Both the position numbers and the translations under genes were made by a program. Of a stretch of DNA of 64,000 nucleotides, positions 63,820 to 64,000 are shown piece by piece. The stretch comes from Chitinophaga niabensis (GTDB lineage: Bacteria > Bacteroidota > Bacteroidia > Chitinophagales > Chitinophagaceae), in NCBI GenBank assembly GCA_017849435.1, contig JAFIGY010000019.1, forward strand, positions 264,336 through 328,335, given 5' to 3'. The stretch's first letter is position 1. Each line of letters opens with the position of its first letter. The notes under the pieces are model-generated. The model was not told the origin of the DNA and searched no databases. It saw nothing but the letters and a program-made list of their open reading frames with translations.

Positions 63820-63879
63820 GGTCCGATAGCTCAGCTGGATAGAGCATCCCGCCTCAACGGGAAGGTCTCTGAAAGCGAA
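63820..63879 (+). pseudogene. Truncated tRNA-Arg-like repeat, copy 2
   Basis: Starts exactly 79 bp after copy 1 and 79 bp before the intact tRNA-Arg. It differs from copy 1 at few positions, two of them in the loop (CCTCAA instead of CTTCAG), while the stem TCCCG/CGGGA is unchanged. It has the same loss of T arm and 3' acceptor strand. Confidence 0.8.
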
Positions 63880-63898
63880 GCAATATAGTAGATGATTT

Positions 63899-63972
63899 GG
63901 TCCGATAGCTCAGCTGGATAGAGCAACTGCCTTCTAAGCAGTAGGTCTCAGGTTCGAATCCTGATCGGATCA
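63899..63972 (+). tRNA. tRNA-Arg(UCU)
   Basis: The 74-nt gene folds fully: acceptor GGTCCGA/TCGGATC with discriminator A, D arm GCTC/GAGC, anticodon stem ACTGC/GCAGT with loop CTTCTAA (anticodon TCT at 63933-63935), and T arm TCAGG/CCTGA around TTCGAAT. CCA is not encoded. It is the third unit of a 79-bp tandem array. Confidence 0.96.
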
Positions 63973-63976
63973 CTTG

Positions 63977-64000
63977 GAAGCGAAGTCTTAACGGCTTCGC
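63977..64000 (+). terminator. Probable tRNA terminator, cut by the window edge
   Basis: GCGAAG (63980-63985) pairs with CTTCGC (63995-64000) just after the tRNA. The expected T run would lie outside the window. The same AAGCGAAG follows the two truncated tRNA copies. Confidence 0.6.

Noticed and set aside
63741-63879. The first two tRNA-like units considered as functional tRNAs
   Set aside because: Both lack the T arm and 3' acceptor strand and have a six-base anticodon loop.

Overview
The window looks like chromosomal DNA of a Bacteroidota bacterium close to Chitinophaga (family Chitinophagaceae). The evidence is two SusC/SusD pairs with FecR anti-sigma and ECF sigma genes, a type IX secretion sorting domain, Bacteroidota promoters (TTTG, 20 bp, TAnnTTTG) and almost no Shine-Dalgarno sequences. 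The assignment rests on gene families and gene order; no marker gene was compared.

Layout. 0-6.5 kb: a partial membrane protein with an anchored partner, a DUF1801/YdeI protein, a Tat-exported phospholipase C, and a BlaI/BlaR1-type pair behind a promoter overlapped by its own operator. 5.9-10.7 kb: a phosphopantetheinyl transferase head to head with a 1320-residue Pls/PosA-type synthetase (A-T, six membrane helices, three C-terminal domains), probably making a cationic homopeptide. 10.8-15.4 kb: a secreted barrel-like protein, then an overlapping operon of an anchored protein, a polytopic membrane protein, a histidine kinase and a LuxR-type response regulator. 15.5-19.5 kb: an ECF42-type sigma factor with its DGPF and reductase neighbours, an AHSA1 protein and a LOG-type hydrolase.

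19.6-25.4 kb is visibly AT-richer and looks acquired: DJ-1-like protein, SDR, cupin, alpha/beta hydrolase, acetyltransferase and AraC regulator, mixed with remnants of an AraC regulator, an aldehyde dehydrogenase and possibly a DUF2255 protein. 25.6-36.6 kb is a fucose-oriented polysaccharide utilization locus: ECF sigma, FecR, SusC, SusD, a T9SS-secreted protein with an F-type (fucose-binding) lectin domain and an unassigned barrel-like domain, and a GH29 alpha-L-fucosidase. 37.0-38.3 kb is a dead mobile element (broken serine recombinase and small partners) next to tRNA-Ser(UGA).

38.6-45.8 kb holds a tripartite RND efflux operon and an AraC regulator. 45.9-49.1 kb holds an Smr-less MutS2, a lipoprotein MsrA and a small membrane protein. 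49.2-60.8 kb is a second carbohydrate locus: sigma, FecR, SusC, SusD, a Tat-exported Gfo/Idh/MocA oxidoreductase and a fusion of HEAT repeats with two DUF1080 (3-keto-glycoside hydrolase) domains. This suggests glycoside breakdown through 3-keto intermediates. 60.9-63.6 kb holds an AraC regulator, a VOC protein, PlsC and uracil-DNA glycosylase. The window ends in a promoter, two 79-bp repeats that are tRNA-Arg genes without T arm and 3' acceptor strand, one intact tRNA-Arg(UCU), and a hairpin cut by the window edge.
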